Below are positions 45,885-58,370 of a DNA stretch of 64,000 bases, piece after piece; position 1 is the stretch's first letter, and each line of letters opens with the position of its first letter. The translations under genes were made by a program, and so were the position numbers. The notes beneath the pieces were generated by a model. That model was not told where the DNA came from and made no database searches. It saw only the letters and a program-made list of their open reading frames with translations. The stretch is from Massariosphaeria phaeospora. Taxonomy: Eukaryota > Ascomycota > Dothideomycetes > Pleosporales. The DNA lies in assembly GCA_011032825.1 (NCBI GenBank), contig JAADJZ010000026.1:186001-250000 (forward strand). The letters run 5' to 3'.

Positions 45885-46499
45885 ATGGCACCCCTTCCTG
45901 CGCTCCTCCAGCTGCCCATTGAGCTTCGTTATGCCATCTACCACCACCTCTGTCGCGAAGGCCCCATCTGCTACCCATTCCCCAATTCGCCCATCACTTC
46001 TATCGACTCTCGCGCCCCGCCCCGCCAGCTTCTTCTTACCTGCCGCCAGCTCTGCGACGAAGTGCGATCCTACTACTATGGGCTTGCTACGCTTCGATTT
46101 CTCGCCCTTGGAAGCCCACGGATGCAGCGTCAGGATATGAGTCGAGGTGCACTGCTAGCAATCCGAGAAGTAAAGAAGGTAGAGCTGATGTTGATGTGGA
46201 ATATGACGGTTCATCGAGCGACGGCAGATCCAGCTAGTTGGCCATGGTGGATGAATGGATGGGTCGAAGAGCGGGCTCAACTTCTCAAAGATGAAGGCCA
46301 CAAGCTGGAACTGGTTATCGTCTCTCTTCGCGACGCTTCAGTCGATGCGTCATGGGACAAGACTAAACGCCTGCTTGCGCCATTGCAGTTACTCAAAGGC
46401 GAAGTGCGATTCGAGGTCGGCGAGATTATTACTGTCGACGATGTTGAAGACAGTATCAGAAGAGGCATGGAGGAGTACATAACAAGCCTCAACACGTAG
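45885..46499 (+). CDS. 2EXR-domain (F-box-like fungal) protein
   Basis: A single exon of 204 residues. The start MAPLPALLQLPIELRYAIYH carries the LPxELRxxIy signature of fungal 2EXR/F-box-like proteins, and LLLTCRQLCDEVRSYYYG fits the second helix of the same fold. No leucine-rich repeats or catalytic motifs. Cellular role unknown; related proteins form large families in filamentous fungi, often of unknown function. The reading frame is open upstream to 45603, but that overlaps sld3 and has no in-frame ATG support. Confidence 0.8.
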   Translation: MAPLPALLQLPIELRYAIYHHLCREGPICYPFPNSPITSIDSRAPPRQLLLTCRQLCDEVRSYYYGLATLRFLALGSPRMQRQDMSRGALLAIREVKKVELMLMWNMTVHRATADPASWPWWMNGWVEERAQLLKDEGHKLELVIVSLRDASVDASWDKTKRLLAPLQLLKGEVRFEVGEIITVDDVEDSIRRGMEEYITSLNT

Positions 46500-47754
46500 C
46501 GTCCTAGGTCGGTGGCGATGATACAATGCACATTACTCCGTACCAGCCACGCATTTGTGTTCCCTCCCTAAGCTACCAGGTACCTTAAGTAGTGGTCCTT
46601 GAAACGTCTATACTGCTACTTTCTTCATCTACCTACTAGGGGTATAAACAACCTCTACGATGGCGACTTTTGTCGTCGCTGATTATCCTTCTTCTAGACT
46701 AAAGGTAATACCTGCAGCCTTTTCCGCTTACAGTAAGTTGCTCGCGCAAACCTTTTTCTAACTACACCGCCAGCAGCTGAATAACAACTTTTCATTGCTA
46801 GCGTCGCATTATTTCTGGAGATTAAAGGCTTTAGAACGAACCATTGTCTGGTCCAGCCATGCCATGGCGCGGGGATGCCAATACTCGGCGCTTGGCACTA
46901 GGATAGCCGAGAGCCTCAGCTCTATCATCTCGATAGCTTACGGAGTACACACGAATGAATGACTACATCAGAGCAAGTCTGCGCGAGCAGCTCAAGCGGA
47001 GCCTCATTTGGTTGAATGACTACATTCTACACTATTATTACACTTGCTTCCCACAACGATGCGCCCTAGCGCGAGATCGTCAAAATATCTCCGTAGCCCG
47101 GTGTCCCTTAGGACATCTTTGAGCTGCGAACTGGGTTTGAAACGGTAACGGTGCGCTTTTTTCCTTTCTAAGGTTTCGCGACAAAACCAACCTTAAATCT
47201 CCCGCTGTCATTGTGTTCAGATCATTGGCTGCGTATTTGAAGAGGCGTAACCTATTTGCTCCCGCGGTGTAGCGAGACAGGGTTTTTCTGTTGTAAAAGA
47301 GCAATCCATGGTGCGTGCGAATGCGTCCGCTACGACTCCGTACCGCATGTTTGTTTGTGTGTAGGAGTAGAGGCTAGTTCAGCCGACGCTTCGCTCGTTC
47401 TACATACCCTATTAGTCTAAAAGCCCTACCAACTTTGGATCAACGTGCTGCTCGCTACCAGGGTGTCCTTCAAAGCGATAATACTCCGCAAACCAGCGGT
47501 CTTCAGTGACAGCCCACCGACCGGGCGATTGCGTAAATCGGGGAGAGTAGGTTCGAAACTCCCATGATTTTTTTTTCCTCCGCTCTCGTATGAGAGGCCT
47601 GGTGTCATTCCACGAGGTACGCCACATCTCAAATGTGTGGGGACACTTCTTATAAAGACACAAGGATGCTGCTTGTGTATACAATGCAGGTCCCGCATTC
47701 TCTACCGTCCCGCACTTTCTACCGCCCTAGCAGTACAACAATCAGTACAGAAAG
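46500..47754. other. Gene-poor stretch before the rhodopsin-like gene
   Basis: No gene recognised. Short open frames at 47080-47304 and 47412-47698 (minus) lack domains. A GGTTCGAAAC string near 47550 followed by a T run resembles a Pol III B-box, but no cloverleaf can be drawn. Confidence 0.45.
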
Positions 47755-48941
47755 ATGGGAGTCAAGCCCACAGGTCCCGGTCTGACACTTCTCGTTCTGA
47801 CCAGCGTATGCATGGTGCTGGCCACTGGAGTTGTTGGACTAAGGCTTCTTATCCGTCTCAAACTACGCCAAGTTGGACTGGACGACTGGCTTATGTTTAT
47901 TGGCTTTGTAAGTTTTGGTAAACCAGCAGGGTAGCTTTACCAGCAGGGCTATACTAAACGTTTGCAGGTTATATACATGGCCACCAACAGCACTATTTTC
48001 CTGGGAATCCACCACGGCATGGGTGCCCGCATGGAACTCGTCTCCGAAGCGGATGATTTGCAAGGGAGAAAGGTCCGTCAAGTTAGTCCAGGATGCTGCA
48101 CCCTGGCTTACCATCGCAGTGGTTCCTGTTGTCATCCTTCGCCTACACGATCTGCATTGTTCCTCTCAAGTGCTCTATCTGCGTCCAGCTTTTGCGGATC
48201 ACGTCACGTATCAAACGCATCTATGCGTTCATTCTTTACGGCGTTATGATTTTTACTACTGTCGCTATGGTCGCTAGGATCATAGCTTGGGTAACAAGAT
48301 GCACGCCCTTTAACGCGACATGGGACAATAGTGCTGGAACGTGTCAGCCACCAACGGTGTTACTCCGCGTGACGTACTTCTTCAGTGCTGTGTGTATCCT
48401 CGGCGACTGGGTGTGTGCGATCCTACCTATATTCATGCTGTGGAAGGTGCAGTTCTCGTTGTCTACTAAGCTGCAAGTTGGCTTTGTACTCTCTTTAGGC
48501 GCTCTGTAAGTGTGATCATCCTCTACCAGGAGGAAGCGCAGCTAACCAGGAGTCTGCAGCGCTTCTATAGCAACCTGTGTCCGCTTCAAATACTTCAATA
48601 GCTACCTGAAAGAAGACGACTATCTCTACGCCGTAGTTTTTGTTTCCATCTGGGCCCAAATCGAGACGGCTCTTGCCATAATCGCAGGCTCGCTACCTGC
48701 ACTCCGCCCGATTCTCCGCAATGCCTCCGGGTTTTTCACTACTGCCAAGTACACGGACCAGTCGTATAAGATGGGGCCGCCAACAGCCATTTCGAAGGCG
48801 AACAAGAAGTCGCAGAATTCGCATCTTGACACGTACATGGGGCAAGCGATCTCGGGGGATGTGGTCAAGGCGGACCTCGAAAATGATGTGGAGGATTCGG
48901 CTAGCCAGACGTACATTTTGAGCGAGGATAGAAATGTATGA
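47755..48941 (+). CDS. Fungal rhodopsin-like (PTH11-related) seven-helix membrane protein
   Basis: Integral membrane protein of the fungal rhodopsin-domain family, found near PTH11-type receptors and in secondary-metabolite loci; ligand and role unknown. Four exons: 47755-47907, 47968-48072, 48120-48505 and 48560-48941, giving 341 residues. Joins restore WLMFIGFVIYMATNS, RKWFLLSSFAYTICIVPLKC (family pattern KWF...K.SI...LRI) and LSLGALASIATCVRFKYF. The conserved acidic YLKEDDYLYA and WAQIETALAIIAGSLPALRP before the last helix are typical. About seven hydrophobic segments are seen. The second intron is only 47 nt with a weak donor (GTCCGT), so that join is the least certain. No Schiff-base lysine claim is made; the name refers to the fold family, not light sensing. 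Confidence 0.88.
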
Positions 48942-49107
48942 ATGTTCTCTTGGAGACACACATTGAGATGAAAAGCAAGAGGGAGGATACGGCCCTAGAG
49001 TCAGGCTGGGGCCCTGGGTAATCAGCACTGGTTGTTGCCGCTCTCTTATTCACATTGGGAACCCGACTAGGATAACGCATCCGCAAGATACCAATAAGTT
49101 TATGGAA

Positions 49108-50590
49108 TCAATCAATGCCAAACCCTCTTCGAAACCATCCCAATCTGTTTTGTGCGAGGGGCTTGGTAAAGCCATCAGCAATACGCTCCATGGTTGGAAC
49201 ATACTTTACCTCAACAGTCCCAGCCTTTTGAATCTCTCCTTGCCACTTGCGTTGAATGTCCATAGGTTTCATGCGTGAGTGGTACTGCGGATTTGAGGAC
49301 AGAGCAATAGCTCCTTGATTGCCACCATAGATAATCGTCGCAGCATTGATTTGGCTCAAGTTCAGCTTGTCAAGCAGCCTTCGTAGCCAAATCGCTTCCT
49401 TCGTTGCCTGTGTCTGTCCTAGAAACTCGGCTTCACAACAACGCTCTGGCGCTGGAAGTGCTAGCGGATTGCTCTACTTCTAATGTTGAACAAGTATCCA
49501 GCGGTCGATCGTCGAGTGTCATGACAGCCGCCTCAGCCTGCATCCGGGAATCCTTGAGTCAGTTTCATGTGCTGTGGTCTAGGGTTTGCTAGATATCGGC
49601 TCGCTATGGAATCTGCGTATGCGACGTCTCCTCTGGTATCGATCATAATATACATGAGCGACCCATGATGCGTTGGTATTCAGCCCTTTGGTCTGGGGAG
49701 CAACTGTAGTCTGGGCCATTCTCTTGTGGTGGTGAAACTTCGATTGACGTGCTGACGGGAGCACAGTCGCCGAGTCCGAATTGATGAACGACCTTGTCAG
49801 TAGGCTTCTTGACCCAGGTAGAGGGTCCTGTGCTGGCGATCTCGCTGGATGGACATGCCAAGGTAGTAGCTGCACGGCCCGAGGCCTGTCATCTAGAAGC
49901 GATTCTTGAGGGCTCTCTTGATCTTCTTGATCTCTGCGACACTTGGTCCAACAAGCAAGAGGTCGTCGACGTACACAGCCATGTACAGGTTGCTCCAAAC
50001 GAAGATAGCTAGATCAGCATTGATCAGCTCGAAGCCGAGGTTCCGTAGGAAGGTTGTGAGCATCTGGTACCAGATACGAGGAGCTTGTTTCAGGCCGTAA
50101 AGGGCCTTCCAAAGTTTGCAGACTCTTGGTGTTCCATCCGCCATATGATCAGGCTGCTCAACGTAGATTCCATGGTCAATGTCACCGTTCAGAACGGCTG
50201 TCTTCAGTGTCTTGACGTTCATTTGTTCGATTTCAAGGCCTAGAGCGGCTCCGATCGTAAACAACGCCTTGTAGCTCATCGGTTTCACACCGGAGGCAGA
50301 TGTTTCGTCATAGTCAACGCCTGCTCTTGTGTGAAGCCTCTTTAACATTCATCGGCTCTTGTGGCGGACAACTTCTTCTTGTAGTCCTCGTTTTGGTTTG
50401 TAGACCCACTTACCACTGAGGACCCGTCGATCCCTGGGAGGGCCAAAGAGCTCCCACGTTTTGTTTTGTTTAAGCGAGTGAGCCTCTTCGAGCATGGGCT
50501 TTCCCGTTCTGACCAGCTCGTATCATTCTTCGCTTGATGAAGGGATCTTGGTTCAAAGGGTTCCGTTTCCTGCGCGCCAACCCTGCTCAA
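49108..50590 (-). mobile_element. Decayed Ty1/copia retrotransposon, 3' part of pol
   Basis: Reverse transcriptase and RNase H fragments read on the minus strand, broken by frameshifts and stops. The segment around 50340-50590 gives the start of the copia RT region (in shifted frames, LSGKWVYKPKRG). 49893-50348 holds GVDYDETSASGVKP, VLNGDIDHGIYVEQPD, KALYGLKQAPRIWYQ and the active-site box YVDDLLLVG (near 49963-49983). 49643-49861 continues with the RT thumb. 49108-49359 matches the RNase H end (GNQGAIALSSNPQYHSRMK, VKYVPTMERIADGFTKPLA). No integrase, gag or LTRs were recognised, so it is truncated and inactive. Confidence 0.9.
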
Positions 50591-52610
50591 GGAACAAGGA
50601 AGGTCTTTGACCTGGAGTCAATTGCTGTTGATATGCATGGCTGGCGCGGGAGTCAGTCGGCAATCTATGTAACAGAATAGTGCAATCCCTTACCAACTCC
50701 GTGAGGCTCAACTTCATCGCACCTTGTACTCCGTACTCGCCATGGAACGTTCCATCGCCACAAGAAGAGACCGCTCAACCACACACAAGCCAAAAAGCCC
50801 CATCACTCAAAGGATCGTGGTATGCATGCCCCTTAGTGGCTTTTCTGCTCTAGCTGCATCTCACGTAGCACGAACAACGCCCTCCAGGAACCTGCTCGTC
50901 GGTACCACCACAGCACCAAGAGTCTCAGATGAAGGCTTCACCGACTTTTTACCCCCATAGTCTTCCCCATGGTACAGCATCACACACGACAAAGCCTGCC
51001 TGTGTGCAACGCCGCACGACGAGGCCACAAGCTGCACGTTGCCGCACTCACAGGTCCGAGATGAAGGGGTATGCCAGAGATTCCGGCGTGGCGCATGCGA
51101 GCAGCAGCTTGGGGGTTCCTGGGAAGGTGACTCGAGGGTTTGCGTGTAACTTGACGAGAACAACGAAGTTTGTTGTTGTCGGGGATGGTTTGTTGGGGAA
51201 AGGAGATGGTGGCACGGGTGTGGAGAGGAGCTTCGTGACCGGGATGGCGGTACGGGCCAGTTAGTCGGTCCCGATTTGCACGAGGTGGGTGACGGAAAAG
51301 GGCGATGGGCGATGGGTGATGATACTTTGATGGTGCCTAGACGTGCAAGCAGAGTCTAGAGATGCGTCGACGTTGGGAAAGTTCTATTAGCCTGGCAGTA
51401 GTTGTGATGTCGTGAAATCGCGAAGCTGCACTCCAGATGCAGAGGTTGGGACACGACTTTAGACCATTGCTAGCTCATCCAGTGAAGTTGTTGATGATGC
51501 AAGATGCAGAAGCGGGGCTCGCAGAGACTTTGCAAACAACTACCTGGACCGGTCCCGATCTCTGCGCAGGATTTCCTCAAGCTGCTCTTCGGCATAAGGG
51601 AGCAGCGCTGGGATTCGGACGCACTACATTGTAAAACTGGATCGCGATGAATATCTCGATTATCGTTCTATCCATGAAGAAGTAGTGCAACAGCTTACGA
51701 GAATTCTGACGGATAACGGCGTCGACATGGATACCGGCTAATTACATGTGCATGATGCGACGAGGGGGTTTAAGCTGTGGCACAGTGAAGAAGTACCATG
51801 GGTCAGTTGCTTTGACGGCGAGGCCGCAATGACCGGTAATCTCAACGGGAAGAGAGCGAGAAGCCGCCCTCTCCACCCTCAATCGCAAGTTACCTCTACC
51901 TTAAGAGACAGCTCGCACAGTCTCAGCTCGAATCGCGCTGATTGCCGCAAAACCCTTGCCTAGATGCGTACAGTACCATGACCTCGAAATCCCGATTCCC
52001 TACACCAAGATACCACCCACCATCAATAAGCATCTCACCTCCTGCCGTCTAGAAGTCGACAAAGTAACCAAAAAGACCGCCATGTCCATCTATTTCCGAC
52101 CAGCCAACCGCCCTCAAAAAGTTTGCTCTCGTGCATACGCAGTCCGAATATTCAGAGATTCCCCAGTCGTACTCGACCATGGAGATGATCAAGGTCGCGA
52201 ACATCCCGCAGCACCCATAACCGTGCATGCATGCACATCATTTTAGCGACAGGAAAAGTGCCAGGGGCCCTTGTTTGAACCTTACGAACTGAATACGACA
52301 ACTAACGGTATCTGCAAGCATGCACGAAAGCGCTAATGTCTATGACTGTCGCTGTGATGGTCGCAGATTGTTAGGTTCAGTGGCATTATAGCGGAAACTC
52401 ATTGATGCACTCAATATATGAAACCGACAATACTAACCGAAAAAAACTCAAGGAATCTATCTGTCCATGCCACGTTAAAGATACGATATGATTGACACTG
52501 AGGGAAGATCAAACCCGCTAGCCGCCTACTCCAAACTTTCGAAAGATGCACACAGACAGACCATGGTTGATTGTTCGAAAGAAACTCCGGCCCCTCTTCC
52601 TTTCCAAACT
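50591..52610. other. Unassigned, probably decayed sequence
   Basis: No intact gene. Around 51545-51790 the plus strand reads protein-like in two shifted frames (ISAQDFLKLLFGIREQRWD, then KLDRDEYLDYRSIHEEVVQQ) before a stop, suggesting a broken gene. A further open frame lies at 51956-52246. Neither was recognised. Confidence 0.45.
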
Positions 52611-54774
52611 CTATAGTTTCCTCATCACCTTCTCCACGCTGGGATTCTTCGGGGCCGCCACTACAGTGTTGAGTTCTTGGTTTGAAATATGTTCCCGGGA
52701 GTCTACGCTCTTGAGGGATATCGAGTCTGCTTTCTGGTCGGATCGGCCTCCGAACTGAGAAGCTAGGGCCTGGCTTGCTGTGATGAACCATGGTAGTTTG
52801 CCGTGTGGTTTGACTAGGAGTAAGGGTGTTAGTTGCCGTGAATAGATAATCAGCGCAGGGGGAGAGCTCACCGGTCCAGTACTCTCGGTGATCCTCGTCG
52901 TCGGGTACGATGCGGCCTCCAGATATGAGCTTCGTAAGATATATTGACCCGTTGAGCGCCGTGTACGTCATGAGGCCAGCGATCAGGCCATAGGCTGCGC
53001 TGTAGCCGAACGGAATGAACATTACCGTAACGAAAGCCGGGACCGCATCTCCAATGTAGCGCCAGTTGATGTTTACGACTTGGCGCATCATCAAGCATCC
53101 AACCTGTAGCAGAGTTAGATGTTACCGCAGTAGTGACTAGTAGCCAACTTACCAAAACCAAGGTGCATCCTGTGGCCCAAGGGGGAATGGATGCAAAGAT
53201 AGGAGCAAAGAACATGGAAATGAAGAAGCAGATGCCACAGGTAATAGCTGTCAAACCCGTCTTTCCGCCCTCGGCAATCCCAGCACCCGATTCAATAAAG
53301 GCCGTGACTGGAGAACACCCAAAAAGGGCACCCACGGAGATGCAAAAGGCGTCGGTGCAATATGCGAGCGTCGACCTTGGGAAATCCCCAGTCTGCGGAT
53401 CCACCACTCCAGAAAACCGCGCCATGCTATAAAGCGTGGCAGTACAGTCGATGATGTCGACGTATAAGAAGGTAAAGAGGGCGAGGATGAAATGAGACGG
53501 CGACTTTGAAACGTCCCAGTCCAAGACATTAAGCGTGGAGTCGAACGGATGGAAATCTGCAACTTTCTTGAAGAACTTCCAACGATCGTCGCCGACAGCA
53601 TCGTGTGGAAAGTAGGTGAAGGGGGTTCCTCGGCTTATCAACGTCAGTGTAATGATAACCAAGCATGCTCAATCGTACTTACGGCCATGACAAGATAGAG
53701 ACCAACGCAATGCCAGCGATCATGGCACTTTTCACCTTGTAAGCCATGAGATAAGCAGTGAAGACTCCGCCGCAAAAGATTCCGATCCACATCTATGACA
53801 GTAGCTAATTAGAATGTGTATACGCAGTTGGGCAAGATGTCTTACGGCTGGGGAAGTCATCTTGTGACTTGTGCAAAACCCATTTCCATCCCTGAAAGCT
53901 TCCGGACAACCCGCAACCTCAAGCGGCGTGACCTTGGCGCCAGTGATGGCACCGATACCCGCAGAGTAACTCAGGCCAATCTCTGCAAGAAAGAGCCCGA
54001 TACCACAGGCGCAGGCAATCTTTAGGGAGACCGGGATGACCTTGACGAGCCATTGGCGCATGCCGATTAATGAGAGGAAAATGAAGATGAACCCCTCGAC
54101 GAAGACTGCTGTGAGAGCAAGGTTGTAAGAGATGATGCCTTGTCCGTGATATCCAACGATTTGGTAGGCAAAATAAGCATTTAAACCCATTCCGGGCCTG
54201 TGGTAGTCAGCGGACCTGCGAAGACATGAGTTACGAGGAGAGAACGTACGCAAGACACACTGGCATATTGGTAACGAATCCAAACAAGAATGAACTGAAG
54301 CCTGCTAGCGCAGCAGTGACGGTGATGAATGAGCGATTCAGTTCTATGGAAACAGTGAGTAAATGGAGCGAAACGACCAACAAGTATATTACCTTGGAGA
54401 CAGACGGTATACTCGACGTTGTTCGTACATAGCGCGTCTATGGGATCGTTGCAGACGCAAGTGCCACCTGTGTCGGAGAGAACGGACGCCTTACAAAGTC
54501 AGTTGGAGATTTGGACGGCGTAGAACGGTCGTGACATGCATTGACGGCAATAATATAAGCCATAGTGAAGAAGGTTGTGACCCCAGCACGTATTTCAGTT
54601 GAGAACTTGGTGTTCTTGATTTCCTTTGGCTGAAAGAACGTCAGTCACAGAGCGGCATAGTGCCTGGAGTCTATCACTCACATGTCCCGAGCCTTCTAAA
54701 CGGAATATTCTACCAAACGTCGACCCGCCGACCGCATCATTGAGCGAGTTGAGAATCCTACGTGAGGTCTCCAT
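52611..54774 (-). CDS. azgA: AzgA-like adenine/guanine/hypoxanthine permease
   Basis: Plasma-membrane proton symporter for purines of the AzgA/NCS2-like family. Nine exons: 54682-54774, 54540-54629, 54393-54489, 54250-54343, 53846-54197, 53683-53792, 53153-53633, 52872-53103 and 52611-52813, giving 583 residues (about the family length). Signatures are FRLEGSGHPKEIKNTKFSTE, RAGVTTFFTMAYIIAVNASV, LSDTGGTCVCN, NMPVCLAPGMGLNAYFAYQ, FTFLYVDIIDCTATLYSMA, SPVTAFIESGAGIAEGGKTG and VTVMFIPFGYSAAYGLIAGL. Intron 2 (54490-54539) must begin with GC: AAT then GCATGT, ending CTGACTTTGTAAG. No GT donor keeps the conserved frame. The gene appears intact although both flanks are gene-poor and decayed. Confidence 0.93.
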
Positions 54775-56393
54775 GATAGTGGTAGGAAGAGGATTCTCTC
54801 AAGTCGACAATACCGGTGTCGCGGTGAAACAATCAGAGAGGGAAGCCGAGGAGGGACAACAATGCGCCTCGGGCAGGATATATTATCCTCCTTATGGGTA
54901 CAGGCGATAAAGATGCAATCAGCAAACAAGTTCTAAAGGTAGTGCGGCAGGACGCTGAGGTATATCATGCCGTAATGGTACAGTTGCAGTGGCAATTCGA
55001 AGAAGAAATGGCAAGTAGGGGCGCCCGACCTCTCAAATACAGGCACATGATGCAGTGTGGGTCGAGAGGCTGCAGGTAGCAACTAGCCATCGAGGCGAAG
55101 GGAGGCCGGAAGACTCGGCCATTACGAGCTGTCAGGTACAACTGACAGCATCGACCAGCGGCGGTGGCATACTGGAGGTATCACAGCACCAACCCCATAT
55201 CGGCAGTGCCCAGCTTCTCCAATCTCCAGATAAGCCGATGTTTGTGTGGATCTTTGATGGCTTGCAGGAAGCGGCTCAGGGATCGGGTCACACAACCTCG
55301 CGAACGACCGCCCCTCAGGAACAGTTGCGGGCCGATTAGACTCATATGGGCTAGCGGAGGTCGGATCGAACGCCCCCGCAGAGGTGCACATCACGGAGCA
55401 CTGGACTTGGTGGATCGGCGTACCCGCTAGGATTATGGCGAACAAGCCTGGTCCTGGACCCTGCCTGCACCGGACTCGTCAGCTTCCGCGCTAGGTTTGT
55501 TGTGCTGTGTGATGAATGTCAATGCAGTGATCGGTAATTCTGGCCTCGGAGGATGATCATACAAACACCAACCTCCAAAGAAAGATATACTACCATTGCT
55601 TCGGCACCCAAGTAGCTCGGTACCAACGGGCGGTCTCAGGTCTGGACGAGGGCGTGCAATCCCGTCACACACCTGATCGGAGAGTCACAGAGTATCTGCA
55701 TATCGCTGAATGGCGGACTCGGGCAAAGACATCTCCAAACAATGAGCTAGCCATAAAGTTGATGCCGTACGACCTGGGCGCTAGCTTTCGATCACAGCGC
55801 GAGTGTTGGTTGGATGAAGCGCGAGGACCACAATGACGACCGAGCGACTCCAACAAACAAGCAAAATTGAACGACAGTCCAGCGTTGGGTTACCCTATTA
55901 TCAAAAGCGCGAGCGTGAAACAGCGTGGGTATAACAACTCGAAGAGGAGCCGGGCGAAAACTAGGTCGTTATAAGCGACCTTACACGCGCAGCCCACGTG
56001 TAGACTATCTAAGTCTGGGAGTTCTGTGTAGTTTCCAGGACGAGCTCCCGGTGCATTGGCTGACCTCCCCTCCTGCATCACAGTACGTGGTACGAGAGGT
56101 TACACGGCATTAGCTCGCCCACATTCTTACTCTTGACGCTCTTCGCGGCATCCTGGTATAGGCCAATAAAGCCACAGGACGGGGTGTGCGACAACATTTG
56201 TCCTCCGATAGCCGTCTAAAAGCCGCCGTTGTGCAGCCCGTCCAAGCGGCTACAATGCCACTCATTTTCTTAGTCTGTGTCTTGTTATGTTGAACCCGAT
56301 CTGGTCACTCCAACTGCTATCTGCACGAGAGTGATTGATCATTTGGTCTCTCCCTACGCCTTTCACGACATAGGCTTTGATGTACCAGCAAGT
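54775..56393. other. Gene-poor stretch between azgA and the methyltransferase-like gene
   Basis: No gene recognised over 1.6 kb. The left end is the azgA promoter. A perfect 8-bp inverted repeat sits at 55128-55149. Coding-like frame upstream of 56394 suggests that the next gene may have a 5' exon in the right part. Confidence 0.45.
55128..55149. repeat. Perfect 8-bp inverted repeat
   Basis: GCTGTCAG, spacer GTACAA, CTGACAGC. It could be a dimeric regulator site or chance. Confidence 0.6.
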
Positions 56394-58370
56394 ATGTTCT
56401 CTGCCGACTTGTCCTGGGTGGACCCAGATACAGAGAAGGTCGGGCAGCGCAAGGAGAGGATTGCCAGAGAGCGCTCGGCCTCCGCGACCCCGTCCTTGAA
56501 AAGTACGAGGAGCTCCAAGAGTTCTATTCCCGAGGACAGAGAGCTTTGGTGGACAACAGGCCTAAAGAAAGCCAAGAACTTGAAGCCGACAAGAGCGCGA
56601 CCGGAGACAAGTTACAGCACGATTCGTCCGAGGAAAGTATCGAGCGTTTTTCCACCGACACGAGAGAGCCAGACGGATCCATTGGAACTGAAAGACCCCA
56701 CGTTGCAGCCCGCGTACACCTACACGACCAAACTATCTCCTGCTCTGCCCTCTGGTGCATCGTTGGATTTGCCAGAAAATGAAGTACCAGAGTTAGAAGG
56801 TGATTATTCCTCCAGATATACAAACTCAAGCGGCTCGCGCTCTTCTCGTAAGTTCCGCAGGCTTGAAGTTGATTTATAAGAGTCCCCAGGCTAATCTTTG
56901 TCGTAGACGAACGCCAGTGGGCATTGAAGTCTCCGGGAAAAGCGAAGGCCGTCGAGGAGGTACAGGAGGTGCAGCAATTTAGCCATGGCTCGTTCGTCAC
57001 CCGCACAACCAGATGCAGCTCCGAGACTGTTGAGGTGGACGAGGTGGACGAGGAGATTGGGGCGATATTGAGGCCTAAGGAAGTTAGGATGAGAAGAGTG
57101 TAAGTGATCTCCCAGGCATGTTATCCGATTCTCATCCGCTCCCAGAAGACCTTACTCAGTGAGGATCGAAGGAACTTTGGATCTTGAAGCCCTGAAACTG
57201 CGTGACGAACCAGAGGAGAGCGTGACTGAACTCCAAACCGCCGAGAAACATCCTTCATACGCGAGTGGTCTTCCAGATTCGCATCTGGTAGCTTGGCGAC
57301 CTCCATCGGATTGGAACATCGTTCTGGATAGCGAGTCAAGTGAGCAGAAGAAACTTCAACTGAATCCTGAAGACGAAATCGCTGTCGCCCACAGTAGTAC
57401 GTTGGAGCTTACTCGCTTCCAAAGATTCATTCGGAGAATGGAAAACGCCGGGCCGAGGATAATTCTCGATCGGCTTAAAGAGGAGTGGCATGAGCCTGCA
57501 GACGAAGAGGCAGACGAAGAGTTGATGTTGGAGAAGCAACTCTGGGTCCTGACTGCATTTCAACTTCAGAACCTAAGCGGCCCTAGGGTCATCTTTCCCA
57601 GACCAAAGTGCAACACTGGCAAGATACTGGAGCTGTACGGCAATCTTTGTAAGTGGTCCTTTGTGCTCCAAATATTACGCGTGTGCTTGTCTGACAACTT
57701 GTTAGCTGAGGTATACCAGCTCTCCGCTATGCATCCAAGTCAGACGGTACACTACCTGACTACCAAGCCCAAACGGCCGATACCCCTTCCTGGGAATGTC
57801 TCATACTTGACCGTGCCTCAACCCGGAATCGTACCTCTTCCGTACTCGAGCATGTCTTTTTCTCATATAAGAGCTTCGAATCTCCCTTCATTGATCCCGT
57901 CCGCCAAGTTGCCACACTTGTTCCGTGAATGCTATAGGCTTCTTGCCCCCGGCGGCCTGCTCGAGATCAGGATCATGGATGCCGCCCCGGTTCGCAAAAC
58001 GGCTGGTCCATGTATGAAGGCTTGGATCGAGGATAGGCTTTCGCTGAATCTAGAGAGGTTGTTCCGCTGCTCGAAGCCTTGCATGCTCGTGTCGAACTGG
58101 GTAAGAGACGCGGGGTTCCAGCTACTGGCCATCTCAGACGCGAACCAGAATCTGCAGCTACCGTGTGCATTTGATGACGAGACTGGTGGAACGGATGGTG
58201 AGCTGTCGACATTAGTTGGACGGGCTCTCTGGAAGGATGTCTGGGGTGGGTTTGTCGATGACGTCCCAGGGGAGCCGCGATGGTGGTGGGATGACGAAGA
58301 AGTGATGCAAGAGTGCAAAGAGCGGAAGACCGTGTTTGAATGCGGTGCTATATACGCATACAAAGACTGA
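56394..58370 (+). CDS. SAM-dependent methyltransferase-like protein with disordered N-terminus
   Basis: Four exons: 56394-56847, 56907-57099, 57146-57648 and 57706-58370, about 604 residues from the first in-frame ATG. The N-terminal 200 residues are Ser/Arg-rich and disordered. The C-terminal half carries FSHIRASNLPSL, then ECYRLLAPGGLLEIRIMD, the typical post-motif helix and strand of class I methyltransferases. The last intron lies just before a segment reading SEVYQLSAMHPSQTVHYLT. The glycine-rich SAM-binding motif I is not clear, so activity is uncertain. The frame is open and protein-like upstream of 56394 (PYAFHDIGFDVP), so the true start may be in an earlier exon. Fungal relatives of this layout are uncharacterised. 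Confidence 0.75.

Noticed and set aside
47460..47580. Possible tRNA or tRNA-derived element (GGTTCGAAAC plus T run)
   Set aside because: No T-arm stem flanks the TTCGAAA loop, and no acceptor stem or A-box could be matched.
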